From positions 62,001-126,000 of the forward strand of contig JAEWMB010000002.1 of the NCBI GenBank assembly GCA_023457255.1: a DNA stretch of 64,000 nt, in the 5' to 3' direction. This DNA is from Bacillota bacterium (lineage in GTDB: Bacteria; Bacillota; Clostridia; Lachnospirales; Lachnospiraceae). Positions 9,253 to 17,989 of the stretch are shown here, in pieces. Made by a program: the position numbers and the translations under genes. A model generated the notes under the pieces. The model was not told the origin of the DNA, did not search any database, and saw nothing but the letters and a program-made list of their open reading frames with translations. Every line of letters begins with the position of its first letter. Position 1 is the first letter of the stretch.

Positions 9253-9297
9253 AAGTGGGGTTACGAATCGGCATATTAGCTATCCGTAGCCCTACTT
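9253..9297 (+). terminator. Stem-loop downstream of the permease
   Basis: AAGTGGGGTTACG (9253-9265) pairs with CGTAGCCCTACTT (9285-9297) through 13 positions with two G-T wobbles. There is no T tract, so it may be a 3'-end stabiliser and not a classical terminator. A second inverted repeat (TGAAAAAAGTG at 9393-9403, CACTTTTTTCA at 9435-9445) lies downstream. Confidence 0.45.
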
Positions 9298-9448
9298 CTA
9301 TGATATTATCCGTGGCAGTATCATTGAAAAACTTTATGTTGCTGCGGGCAATGTTATTTATATATAGAAGGAAGAAGAACAGAATAGTTTTTTGAAAAAA
9401 GTGCATGATAAGCTTATATTTTAGTAAATTAATTCACTTTTTTCAGTG

Positions 9449-9477
9449 TTGTATTATAAAAGACCTTCTGATATAAT
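9449..9477 (+). promoter_or_regulatory. Candidate promoter of pfp
   Basis: TTGTAT at 9449-9454 and a consensus TATAAT at 9472-9477 are separated by 17 bases. The leader that follows holds a small hairpin (GTTCC/GGAAC, 9550-9565). The weak -35 lowers certainty. Confidence 0.5.
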
Positions 9478-9591
9478 CTCGTAGTGAGCGCAGTTGCGCA
9501 AAAGTGTGCAATTTGTACATAGAGTGCAAATTCCACAAATCGTATTATTGTTCCCGGGATGGAACACAACTAAAAAAGAGGAGGCAATTAC

Positions 9592-10818
9592 ATGAGAGGC
9601 AATGTCATTGTTGGTCAATCTGGAGGACCGACAGCGGTTATTAATTCAAGTCTGGCGGGGGTATACAAAACAGCAAAGGATCGTGGAGCTAGAACGGTCT
9701 ATGGGATGAAACATGGTATCCAAGGCTTTCTAAAAGGTCAGATTGTTAATTTATCTGATCACATTAAGAACAATCTCGACATCGAGTTACTAAAGCGTAC
9801 ACCTTCCTCTTATCTTGGTTCATGCAGATATAAGCTTCCTGAAGTTTCTGTGAACAAAGAGGTTTATGAGACTATCTTTCAAAAGCTTCATGAATTAGAC
9901 ATTGAGTGTTTCTTCTATATTGGCGGAAATGACTCTATGGATACCATCAAAAAATTATCGGAATATGCTGAGCTGACCAATAGTCATATTCGTTTTATGG
10001 GCGTACCAAAAACAATCGATAATGACTTAGCTGCAACAGATCATACTCCCGGCTTTGGCAGCGCAGCGAAATACATCGCTTCGATTACCAAGGAAGTAAT
10101 CCGTGATGGATTAGTTTATGATGTTAAGAGTGTTACCGTATTAGAAATCATGGGTAGAAATGCCGGATGGTTAACTGGTGCGGCAGCGCTTGCTAAGAGT
10201 GAAGACTGCGAAGGACCGGATATGATACTTCTCCCAGAAGTTCCATTTGATTCGAAAGACTTTATACGAAAAGTGGATGAAATTCAAAAGCGTAAGAAAT
10301 CTGTTGTGATCGCTGTTTCAGAGGGCGTTCGTCTTGCAGACGGCAGATATGTTTGTGAGGTAGGTGATACAAACGGCAGCGTAGATGCGTTTGGGCATAG
10401 ACAGCTTTCCGGGACAGGCCGTGTGTTAGCTAATTTAGTGACGGCTTCACTTGGCTGTAAAGCGCGTGCAATTGAATTTAGTACCTTACAGCGTTGTGCT
10501 TCTCATATCGTATCCCGTACGGATATCTCAGAAGCGTTCCAAGTTGGTGGTGCAGCAGTGAAAGCGGCTTTTGAAGGTGAGACTGGTAAGATGATTACCT
10601 TAAAACGTGTAAGTGATGAGCCATATCAGTGTACTACCGATATCTATGATATAAAGGCAATTGCTAACGTTGAAAAACGTGTGCCTATGGAATGGATTGA
10701 TATTCCGAATTATTATGTAACGCAGGAGTTTATTAATTATACAAGACCATTAATTCAAGCAGAGCTTACCCCTATTATGGTAGATGGACTTCCTAGACAT
10801 TTATATTGTGAAGAGTAA
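9592..10818 (+). CDS. pfp: Pyrophosphate-dependent 6-phosphofructokinase
   Basis: This 408-residue phosphofructokinase phosphorylates fructose 6-phosphate, using pyrophosphate in place of ATP, in glycolysis. The evidence for PPi use is the residue pair that sets donor choice: GGNDS (Gly111-Ser115, with Asp114 where ATP enzymes have Gly) and PKTIDND (Lys140 where ATP enzymes have Gly). Asp143 is the expected catalytic base. GRNAGWLTG and SEGV also match the family. An AGAGGAGG ribosome site precedes the ATG, and a strong terminator follows. PPi-linked glycolysis is common in cellulolytic clostridia. The reaction is reversible in this family. Confidence 0.93.
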   Translation: MRGNVIVGQSGGPTAVINSSLAGVYKTAKDRGARTVYGMKHGIQGFLKGQIVNLSDHIKNNLDIELLKRTPSSYLGSCRYKLPEVSVNKEVYETIFQKLHELDIECFFYIGGNDSMDTIKKLSEYAELTNSHIRFMGVPKTIDNDLAATDHTPGFGSAAKYIASITKEVIRDGLVYDVKSVTVLEIMGRNAGWLTGAAALAKSEDCEGPDMILLPEVPFDSKDFIRKVDEIQKRKKSVVIAVSEGVRLADGRYVCEVGDTNGSVDAFGHRQLSGTGRVLANLVTASLGCKARAIEFSTLQRCASHIVSRTDISEAFQVGGAAVKAAFEGETGKMITLKRVSDEPYQCTTDIYDIKAIANVEKRVPMEWIDIPNYYVTQEFINYTRPLIQAELTPIMVDGLPRHLYCEE

Positions 10819-10905
10819 TTTTTTATCAAAAGAAAGAAAATAGATGAATAGAGTTCATTTTTTTACCCAAAATATTAAATGGTTCTGTTAAACGCAAATC
10901 AGTAG

Positions 10906-10945
10906 GGCAATAGAAAGTACTTTAACGGGCTTTCTATTGCTTTTT
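10906..10945 (+). terminator. Rho-independent terminator of pfp
   Basis: GCAATAGAAAG (10907-10917) pairs with CTTTCTATTGC (10930-10940), followed by five T and an AT-rich tail. Confidence 0.85.
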
Positions 10946-11124
10946 AATTTATTTTTTCGAGGTTTCCGATGGATCTTCTGTACTGCATTTATAAAATTTT
11001 CACTTTTCAAAATGAAAAATCTATGATATGATTTTATATAGTATTTAAAACTACATTATGCGATAGATAATTACTACGTGATAAAGATATCATCACAATA
11101 TTTACAATTGACAGGAGGACTATT

Positions 11125-11958
11125 ATGTCTTATAAAATTTTATGCGACAGTTGTACTGATTTGCCAAAGGAGTTACAACAGGAGGAAGATATTGTAAAAG
11201 TAGCATTGTCCATTCAAATAGAAGAAGAAAATATTATTGACGACGAGACATTTAATCAGATAGATTTTTTACGGAAAATGAACGATAGCAAAAGTTGCCC
11301 CAAGTCATCCTGTCCGTCGCCGGATAGCTATATGTCTCATTTTGATGAAGCAGAAGATATCTATGTGGTAACACTATCCTCTCGCTTGAGTGGTTCTTAT
11401 AACAGTGCGGAACTTGCTAAGAAACTTTACCTAGAAGACCATCCGAATAAAAACATTGAAGTATTTGACTCGAAATCTGCGTCGGTGGGACAGACATTAA
11501 TTGCAATGAAGATTCAAGAATTGATTCAAAAAGGATTTTCCTTTTCAGAAGTAGTAAAAAAAGTGAATGATTTTCGTGATAACTTAAAGACAAAATTTGT
11601 GTTAGAAACCTTAGATACCTTAAGAAAGAACGGTAGATTAAGTAACTTAACGGCTGTAATTTGCAGTGCGCTTAATATTAAACCTATCATGGGAGCTGAC
11701 GATGGGAATATTGTTAAAATTGACCAGGCCCGCGGGATTGAAAAAGCACTGCTAAAGATGGTAAAATATATGGAAGAGGATGTGATTGATGCTAAGAACC
11801 GTGTTCTTGGTATTGCACACTGTAATAATTTTGAACGAGCAATATTTGTAAAAAACGAAATTATGAAGTGTATTCCTTTTGCAAGATGTTTCATAGCAAA
11901 CACGGGCGGCATTTCCAGCTTATATGCAAATGAAGGCGGAATCATTGTTTGCTACTAA
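11125..11958 (+). CDS. DegV family fatty-acid-binding protein, first copy
   Basis: This 277-residue protein begins YKILCDSCTDLP and carries SSRLSGSYNSA and the C-terminal GG-rich end typical of DegV proteins. Structural work on the family shows a bound fatty acid; FakB members hand it to the kinase FakA for use in phospholipid synthesis. A GACAGGAGGAC site precedes the ATG, and possible -10 hexamers (TATGAT) lie at 11022-11032. It is followed after 30 bases by a second DegV gene, so the two probably form an operon. The two proteins differ clearly, so this is not a recent duplication. No fakA gene is in the window. Confidence 0.88.
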   Translation: MSYKILCDSCTDLPKELQQEEDIVKVALSIQIEEENIIDDETFNQIDFLRKMNDSKSCPKSSCPSPDSYMSHFDEAEDIYVVTLSSRLSGSYNSAELAKKLYLEDHPNKNIEVFDSKSASVGQTLIAMKIQELIQKGFSFSEVVKKVNDFRDNLKTKFVLETLDTLRKNGRLSNLTAVICSALNIKPIMGADDGNIVKIDQARGIEKALLKMVKYMEEDVIDAKNRVLGIAHCNNFERAIFVKNEIMKCIPFARCFIANTGGISSLYANEGGIIVCY

Positions 11959-11988
11959 TCGGTAGAGAAAGGAAAGGATAAGAACCAA

Positions 11989-12858
11989 ATGAAAGAGTTT
12001 GTCATTACAACAGATTCCAATTCGGATTTATTACCATCCTATATTCAAGAGAAAAAAATTGGGATTATCTCACATTATTATGATTTAGAAGGCGTAACTT
12101 ATGGGGAGGGCCATTTATTATCTGCAAAAGAATTCTATGATAAAATGCGTGCAGGGGTTATGCCAACAACGATGGCAAGTAATCCGGCCGTAATTCGGGA
12201 AACCTTTCAGGGATATGTTAATGAGGGGTATGATGTTCTTCATATTAGTTTTTCCTCTGCTCTGAGCGGCGGCTGCAATAATGTAATGGTAGGTGCAAGG
12301 GAAATTTGTGAGGAAAATGAAGGGGCTAAGATTATTGTAATTGATACTCTTAATGTATCCTTAGGTCAAGGCATGGTTATCATGAAAGCTGTTGCCATGA
12401 GAGAACAAGGAAAAAGTATTGAGGAAGTGGCAGCGTGGATTGAAGAACATAAGCTGGAATTCTGTGTTCAATTTACCGTGGATGATTTATATCATCTTCA
12501 CAGAGGCGGCCGAGTATCGAAAGCTACAGCAATCGTTGGTTCTATGATTAATATTAAGCCTATCTTAGTAGTAAATAACGAAGGACAGCTTGTATCCAAT
12601 GGAACTACAAGAGGAAGAAAAAAGTCACTTGCTACTTTAGTAGATAATATGCTGTCTACGATGGGAAACTATAAGAATGAGAATAATGTAATCTGTGTAG
12701 TACACGGAGATGTCGAAGAGGATGCTAATTTCTTAGTAAATCTTATCAAAGAGAAACTACATACCGACGATATTATTGTGAATACAGTAAGCCCAAGTAT
12801 CGGAGCTCATTCCGGTCCTGGAGCAATCGGTATCTGTTATATGGGAGAGCATCGTTAG
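11989..12858 (+). CDS. DegV family fatty-acid-binding protein, second copy
   Basis: This protein has 289 residues. It starts VITTDSNSDLL and has MPTTMASNP, SFSSALSGG, the GGRVSKATA segment and a C-terminal GAHSGPGAIG, all conserved points of the DegV/FakB fold where the fatty acid carboxylate is bound. It lies directly behind the first DegV gene with its own GGAAAGGA ribosome site. A long inverted repeat after the stop probably ends the transcript. The paired genes may give two binding proteins with different acyl-chain preference; that is inference. Confidence 0.9.
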   Translation: MKEFVITTDSNSDLLPSYIQEKKIGIISHYYDLEGVTYGEGHLLSAKEFYDKMRAGVMPTTMASNPAVIRETFQGYVNEGYDVLHISFSSALSGGCNNVMVGAREICEENEGAKIIVIDTLNVSLGQGMVIMKAVAMREQGKSIEEVAAWIEEHKLEFCVQFTVDDLYHLHRGGRVSKATAIVGSMINIKPILVVNNEGQLVSNGTTRGRKKSLATLVDNMLSTMGNYKNENNVICVVHGDVEEDANFLVNLIKEKLHTDDIIVNTVSPSIGAHSGPGAIGICYMGEHR

Positions 12859-12882
12859 AATCGATATTATTTAACATAGCAA

Positions 12883-12949
12883 CATGAAAAATCAAGGAGA
12901 TAGTACAAAAAGTAATGATTTTTTGCTACTATCCGCCTTGGTTTTCATG
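12883..12949 (+). terminator. Long imperfect hairpin after the DegV pair
   Basis: CATGAAAA at 12883-12890 pairs with TTTTCATG at 12942-12949, with nested pairing of TCAAGG with CCTTGG, GATAGTA with TACTATC, and an A5/T6 core. There is no terminal T run. It could work as a terminator in either direction or as an RNA 3' structure. Confidence 0.55.
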
Positions 12950-12981
12950 ATTATTATCATAATTATTTCCTTTTATTGGTC

Positions 12982-13010
12982 TTGACAATTAAAAAAAATT
13001 GTAGCATAAT
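12982..13010 (+). promoter_or_regulatory. Promoter of the tRNA-Pro/tRNA-Thr unit
   Basis: TTGACA at 12982-12987 and CATAAT at 13005-13010 are separated by 17 bases. The first tRNA begins 46 bases after the -10. Confidence 0.8.
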
Positions 13011-13056
13011 ATCATAGCGAGCTGCTCTTTTCTTAGTACATACAGCAGCTATAATT

Positions 13057-13130
13057 CGAGGCGTGGCTCAGTTTGGTAGAGCGCTACGTTCGGGACGTAG
13101 AAGCCGCAAGTTCGAATCTTGTCGCCTCGA
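13057..13130 (+). tRNA. tRNA-Pro (anticodon CGG)
   Basis: The 74-base cloverleaf closes fully: acceptor CGAGGCG with CGCCTCG, D arm with GGCTCAG, anticodon stem CTACG/CGTAG around loop TTCGGGA, and a TTCGAAT T-loop. The anticodon is CGG. CCA is not encoded. Confidence 0.95.
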
Positions 13131-13164
13131 TGATAGGTTTAATTTAAATCATATCTAATTTTAT

Positions 13165-13237
13165 GCCGTTATAGCACAGTCGGTAGTGCGATTCACTCGT
13201 AATGAATAGGTCACCGGTTCGATTCCGGTTAACGGCT
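13165..13237 (+). tRNA. tRNA-Thr (anticodon CGT)
   Basis: The 73-base cloverleaf has acceptor GCCGTTA with TAACGGC, anticodon stem ATTCA/TGAAT around CTCGTAA, and a TTCGATT T-loop. The anticodon is CGT. It shares a transcript with the tRNA-Pro 34 bases upstream. CCA is not encoded. Confidence 0.94.
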
Positions 13238-13256
13238 TTCTTTTAAACTAGAAACA

Positions 13257-13296
13257 ATGGACTTGTGTCTGCGTCATGACACAAGTCCATTTCTAT
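13257..13296 (+). terminator. Terminator of the tRNA pair
   Basis: ATGGACTTGTGTC (13257-13269) and GACACAAGTCCAT (13278-13290) form a perfect 13-bp stem followed by TTCTATT. Confidence 0.8.
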
Positions 13297-13430
13297 TGTA
13301 TGGCAATATCTTTATCAGGCCATAAGTTTTTTGCTTATCATTCTACCGGTTTCTTCTGCCTTAACGATATTGTAAATAATATAGCTACAGCAAAAATACA
13401 TAGTTATCCCTCTCTGATTTATAATTAGCA

Positions 13431-13458
13431 TTGACACCCATTTGAAACATGTTATTAT
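13431..13458 (+). promoter_or_regulatory. Promoter for the patatin-HAD-GDPD operon
   Basis: TTGACA at 13431-13436 is followed after 16 bases by TATTAT at 13453-13458. The leader to the first gene is about 240 nt and contains other TATAAT hexamers (13607, 13652) without good -35 partners. I see no gene in 13297-13700. Confidence 0.6.
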
Positions 13459-13708
13459 GGTTGTATATGAAGATTATGGAAAGAAAAGTATGTTAAATAT
13501 TTAAGTCCTGAATAACCTATCCAATTTTATAAATCGTAGGGATAAAAAATTAATTTTGTAGATTTTCTGCCATATTTGGTTATCATTTAGGAAAGAAATT
13601 GTTTTGTATAATATTGAATGGACAATTATTCTCCTGCTCTCTTTTCTTTTGTATAATGAATAGAGGGGAGCGTGCAGCAGAGGTCTAGGTCATAATATGG
13701 AGGTAATA

Positions 13709-14581
13709 ATGATAGAAGGAGCGCTGGTACTAGAAGGAGGGTCCCTTCGGTGCCTGTTTACAGCCGGAGTGTTGGATGTACTAATGGAACATGGAATTGA
13801 GTTATCCTATGTAAATGGAGTATCTGCCGGTTCTATGTGTGGTTTAAATTATGTCTCAAAGCAAATCGGGAGAACCAAAGATATTAATCTTAATTTTGTT
13901 AATGATAAACGATATCTTGGAGTTCATAATCTATTTCGTCATGGCGGAATTTTCAATTTTGATTTTTTGTTCGGTGATATTACGGATCGTTTACATCCCT
14001 TTCATAAAGAAGAATTTTTAAATTCAAAGCAAAGATTTACAGCCATAGCTACGAATTGTGGAACAGGCAAGGCAGAGTTTTTTGAGAAAGATGATTGCAC
14101 AAATGGGAAATGTGATGCTATATTCTTAGCGGCGCGAGCATCAAGTAGTATGCCAATGTTATCGAAGATGGTAAAAATTCAACAGAATTATTACTTGGAT
14201 GGTGGGATTGCTTTACCGGTAGCATACCAAAAAGCGTTGGAAGAAGGTTATCAAAAAGTTGTAGTTGTTCTGACACGAGAACAGGGGTATCAAAAGAGCC
14301 CGGAAAAAAGATCCTTATTTCATGCTTACGAAAGGCTTTATGCAAAATATCCTAAACTATTGGAAAAACTGCATCATATCCCTCAGCATTATAATGAGAT
14401 GCAAAAAGAGATGGAACAACTTGAGAAGGACGGAAGAATCTATGTGATTCGTCCCAAATATCCGGTTATGATTAGCAGAATTGAAAAAGATCTTGATAAA
14501 CTAGAAGAGTTATATAAACGTGGCAGAAAACGAATGGAGGAAGAGTTGGATAGTCTTAGGAAATATCTTGAAATAGACTAA
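13709..14581 (+). CDS. Patatin-like phospholipase (YjjU type)
   Basis: The protein has 290 residues from the ATG at 13709, which sits 5 bases behind GGAGG. An upstream in-frame ATG at 13697 overlaps that site and is less likely. The N-terminal ALVLEGGSLR forms the oxyanion loop, GVSAGS holds the nucleophile Ser39, and YLDGGI holds Asp164, giving the Ser-Asp dyad of patatin lipases. By family it is a cytoplasmic or membrane-associated acyl hydrolase. It leads a three-gene operon with a HAD phosphatase and a membrane glycerophosphodiesterase, which suggests a role in lipid turnover. Confidence 0.9.
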   Translation: MIEGALVLEGGSLRCLFTAGVLDVLMEHGIELSYVNGVSAGSMCGLNYVSKQIGRTKDINLNFVNDKRYLGVHNLFRHGGIFNFDFLFGDITDRLHPFHKEEFLNSKQRFTAIATNCGTGKAEFFEKDDCTNGKCDAIFLAARASSSMPMLSKMVKIQQNYYLDGGIALPVAYQKALEEGYQKVVVVLTREQGYQKSPEKRSLFHAYERLYAKYPKLLEKLHHIPQHYNEMQKEMEQLEKDGRIYVIRPKYPVMISRIEKDLDKLEELYKRGRKRMEEELDSLRKYLEID

Positions 14582-14600
14582 GCAAGGAGAGGGAAACCAA

Positions 14601-15344
14601 ATGGAACTAAAAGCAATCCTATGGGATTATGACGGTACTTTAGTTGACAGTACGAGGAAAAATATACGGGTTACCAAAGAGGTATTAAAGCACTTTATTC
14701 CAGAGTTTGAGAAACATATTCCAAAGGCATTGACTTCCGTTGAAGAATATCAGAAGGCCAATTATAAATACAAGAATTGGAAGGAGCTGTATGAGCAAGC
14801 ATATGGATTAACCATAGAGCAGATTGAGCAGGCAGGGAAACTTTGGAGTCCCTATCAGTTACAGGATGATTCCATACCGGAGTTGTTTGAGGGTTTGCTG
14901 GATATTATTCCGCATCTGCCGGTAAAAGCGCAGGGTATATGCTCTCAAAATGGAGCAAAAAGTATAGAAAGCACATTGGCTTCTTATGGATTAACTTCGT
15001 TTTTTCAGGCGATTATCGGTGTGGATGAGGTTGGGTTTGGGGAGCAAAAGCCCAATCCTGCAGGTTTTTTAAAGTGTCTTGCGAAGCTTGGTATAAAAGA
15101 TTATGAGGATTCCATATTGATTTATATTGGTGACCATGCAGAAGATGTTGTGTTTGCTAAAAATGCGGAAAAATGCCTGCTGGAAAAGCTGAATATAGAG
15201 AATAAAAACAGCACTGTAACAGTAATCACAATCGGAGTAAATTACAGTGGTACGGAGGTTTTAGCATGGGGAATGAAACCAGATTATGTTGTGACCGTAC
15301 CAAAGGATATCGAAAGGATTATTTCAGAAATCATTAAGAATTAG
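14601..15344 (+). CDS. HAD-superfamily hydrolase
   Basis: The protein has 247 residues. The N-terminal DYDGTLVDS gives the nucleophile Asp9 and the acid-base Asp11 of the haloacid dehalogenase fold; KPNPAGF and IGDHAED supply motifs III and IV. It resembles the phosphoglycolate phosphatase group, but the substrate cannot be read from sequence. It starts 19 bases after the patatin gene behind AAGGAGAGGG. With the glycerophosphodiesterase next door, glycerol phosphate or a related phosphate ester is a reasonable guess only. Confidence 0.85.
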   Translation: MELKAILWDYDGTLVDSTRKNIRVTKEVLKHFIPEFEKHIPKALTSVEEYQKANYKYKNWKELYEQAYGLTIEQIEQAGKLWSPYQLQDDSIPELFEGLLDIIPHLPVKAQGICSQNGAKSIESTLASYGLTSFFQAIIGVDEVGFGEQKPNPAGFLKCLAKLGIKDYEDSILIYIGDHAEDVVFAKNAEKCLLEKLNIENKNSTVTVITIGVNYSGTEVLAWGMKPDYVVTVPKDIERIISEIIKN

Positions 15345-15356
15345 AAGGAAACGCCT

Positions 15357-17153
15357 GTGAATAAATATACGTTAGCATTTCGCTTATTAAAAAAGAATTA
15401 TAAAACCGTGCTGCTTTTTGAGATTTTTTATAAATTAGCGGGTTCCATCGTATTTTCGCCTTTGCTGTTTGGGTTGTTAAATCTTGCCCTAAAGTTTTCC
15501 GGTGAAAAATACTTAACCAATGACAACCTATTTAAATTTTTAAGAATGCCGTTGACAATTACTATCATCTTAATTATTTTACTGGCAGTAACATTTTTTA
15601 CGTTAGTTGAGATGACAGCTTTGGTGCAATGTTTTCATGCTTCCTTTTATAATCATAAAATGACAGTGGCACAGATGTTTCAAGCCGGTTATCGTTCTGC
15701 TTTTCGATTGTTTCGGGGAAGGAACGGACTAATCATCCTTTTTGTTCTGTTTCTTATTCCAGTTACGAATTTTGCTTTGGTGTCCGGGTATATTTCAAGT
15801 ATCAATATACCGGAATTTATTATGGAATATATCAATAAGAATCAGTTGCTATCAGTTTTATTTTTTTTATGCATTGCCTTTTTTTGCATTATAGCAATGC
15901 GCTGGATATTTAGTATTCATGTGTTTACACTTGAAAACTGCAATTATCAAAAAGCAAGAAAAGAGAGTCTTCGTATGAATCGAGGACGGTATGCAAAGCA
16001 CGCATTTGGATTAATCGTATGGAATGTATCCATAAGTTTGCTTGTTCTATTCCTCACTTCACTATCGATTGGTGCAATCGCTCTAGTGATTAAAGCATTT
16101 AGTAATGCAACGCTTGCCTACTCTATGACATTAGCTATTGTGGCAGGTGCTTTGCTGCTATTATTAATTGTATTTGCTAATTTCTCAGTTACAATTTCCT
16201 TTGCATTTATCAGTGCGTTATACTACAAGCAAAAGAGATATTCAGGAGAGGAAGTTCCTGCTTATCATCCTTCTGCTATTATGTTCCCAAAGGTGAAGAA
16301 AATCTTAGTAATCGGTGTATTAGGGGCAGCTATAATTAATGTTTTCTATTTGTCGGTTGTGAAAGATTTTTCCTGGAAGGTACAATTGTTTGAACATACA
16401 CAGGTGTCTGCGCATCGTGGTAATTCCAGTATGGCACCGGAGAATACCATGCCCGCATTTAAAAGTGCGATAGACCATCGGGCAGATTGTATAGAACTTG
16501 ATGTTCAACAGACCAAGGACGGAGTGCTTGTAGTAATGCATGACTCCAATTTGAAACGAATTTCGGGAAAAAATATAAATATATGGGATGTTACCTACGA
16601 TGAAATTAAAGATATTGATGTTGGAAGCTGGTTTCACAGTGATTTTTCCTATGTTGGGTTATCTACGTTAGAAGAGGTTATCAAGGAAACGAAGGGAAAG
16701 ATAGATTTAAATATTGAGCTTAAGCCAAGCGGTCATGAAGTTGATTTTGAAAAGAGTGTTGTTGACTTAATCAAAGAGTATAGGGTGGAGGAGGACTGTG
16801 TTGTAGCCTCTATGAACTATGGCTGTTTAAAACGGGTGAAGGAATATGCGCCGGATATAAAAACCGTATATGTTATGACGGTAGCATATGGCTCCTTATT
16901 GACCCTGAAGTATGCGGATGTCTATAGTATAGAGGCTTCCTTTATTACAAGTAAACTGGTAAATGACATTCATCGTCAAGGGAAAGAAATCTATGCTTGG
17001 ACGGTAAATAATGAAAATAATGTACAGAAAATGATTGATTTAGGTGTGAATAATATCATAACAGACGACCCTGTTATGGTTCGTGAATTAATCTATTCTA
17101 AGAGTTTAAATGAAAATATTGTAGATTTCATAAAACGTCTTCTTAATAAATAG
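15357..17153 (+). CDS. Membrane-anchored glycerophosphodiester phosphodiesterase
   Basis: The start is a GTG behind GAAGGAA, 12 bases after the HAD gene. Residues 1 to about 340 form the multi-pass GDPD membrane domain (six or more hydrophobic helices). Residues about 350-590 form the catalytic TIM barrel: SAHRGNSSMAPENT (His353, Arg354, Glu of PENT), ELDVQQTKDGVLVVMHD and NIELKP. The enzyme splits glycerophosphodiesters to glycerol 3-phosphate and an alcohol, and in this architecture may act on lipid headgroups or lipoteichoic acid. The 598-residue length is typical of the fused form. It closes the lipid-turnover operon. Confidence 0.92.
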   Translation: MNKYTLAFRLLKKNYKTVLLFEIFYKLAGSIVFSPLLFGLLNLALKFSGEKYLTNDNLFKFLRMPLTITIILIILLAVTFFTLVEMTALVQCFHASFYNHKMTVAQMFQAGYRSAFRLFRGRNGLIILFVLFLIPVTNFALVSGYISSINIPEFIMEYINKNQLLSVLFFLCIAFFCIIAMRWIFSIHVFTLENCNYQKARKESLRMNRGRYAKHAFGLIVWNVSISLLVLFLTSLSIGAIALVIKAFSNATLAYSMTLAIVAGALLLLLIVFANFSVTISFAFISALYYKQKRYSGEEVPAYHPSAIMFPKVKKILVIGVLGAAIINVFYLSVVKDFSWKVQLFEHTQVSAHRGNSSMAPENTMPAFKSAIDHRADCIELDVQQTKDGVLVVMHDSNLKRISGKNINIWDVTYDEIKDIDVGSWFHSDFSYVGLSTLEEVIKETKGKIDLNIELKPSGHEVDFEKSVVDLIKEYRVEEDCVVASMNYGCLKRVKEYAPDIKTVYVMTVAYGSLLTLKYADVYSIEASFITSKLVNDIHRQGKEIYAWTVNNENNVQKMIDLGVNNIITDDPVMVRELIYSKSLNENIVDFIKRLLNK

Positions 17154-17291
17154 AGAAGTATTAGATTAGACGTTAAGTTAAACTTTAGAGTTATACCCAT
17201 AGGTTATAAAGGGGAAGAAAATTATTCCGTAAGACTGCACTGGCTCATTTGTGCATCACAAACTTAATGCATCACAGAAATGAGGAAAACA

Positions 17292-17963
17292 ATGTATAAA
17301 ATTATGATGATAGAAGACGATATGACCATTGCAAAAGCAATTAAGGACCATTTATGTAAATGGGGCTATGAAGCGGAATATGTCACCGAGTTTCAGAATG
17401 TAACGGAGCAGGTAATAAAATTTGAACCACATTTAGTTCTCTTAGATGTTTGTCTGCCTTATTTTAATGGCTTTCATTGGTGCAGCGAGATTAGGCGAGT
17501 GTCAAAAGTACCCGTGGTGTTTTTGTCCTCTGCCGCTGATAATATGAATATTGTAATGGCGATGAACATGGGAGGCGATGACTTCATAGCGAAGCCTGTG
17601 GACCTTAATGTACTCACCGCAAAAGTCCAGGCGATCCTTCGCAGAACTTATTCCTTTCAAGGCCAATTAAATGCGATTGAACATAATGGTGCAATTTTAA
17701 ATCTCAGTGATATGTCTATGATTTGCGGACATGAAAAGGTGGAGTTAACAAAGAATGAATTCCGTATTATGCAAATCTTAATGGAGAATATCGGCCGTGC
17801 TATTACAAGGGAATCGATTATGGAACGGCTATGGGAAAATGACAGCTTTGTTGACGACAATACTTTAACCGTCAATGTAAACAGACTTCGAAAAAAATTA
17901 GATGATGCAGGATTAGAAAATTATATTACAACGAAAAAAGGTGTTGGGTACATGGTAATGTAG
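17292..17963 (+). CDS. BceR-like OmpR-family response regulator
   Basis: The protein has 223 residues from the ATG at 17292, which is preceded by GAGGAAAA; the in-frame ATG at 17280 overlaps that site. A receiver domain (IEDD, phospho-acceptor Asp52 in LLDVCLP, then KPVD) is followed by a winged-helix DNA-binding domain ending in TTKKGVGYMVM. It is the first gene of a two-component plus ABC module of the BceRS-BceAB type, which senses and resists cell-wall-active peptides. Its likely target is the TTACA-N4-TGTAA site at 19047-19060. Confidence 0.9.
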   Translation: MYKIMMIEDDMTIAKAIKDHLCKWGYEAEYVTEFQNVTEQVIKFEPHLVLLDVCLPYFNGFHWCSEIRRVSKVPVVFLSSAADNMNIVMAMNMGGDDFIAKPVDLNVLTAKVQAILRRTYSFQGQLNAIEHNGAILNLSDMSMICGHEKVELTKNEFRIMQILMENIGRAITRESIMERLWENDSFVDDNTLTVNVNRLRKKLDDAGLENYITTKKGVGYMVM

Positions 17964-17989
17964 CGCTTGTAATTGTAAGGAGAGAAGAG

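Noticed and set aside
13300..13400. Short minus-strand reading that looks like the end of a protein (IVKAEETGRMISKKL)
   Set aside because: Only about 28 codons with no start context; suggestive of a remnant but too little to assign.
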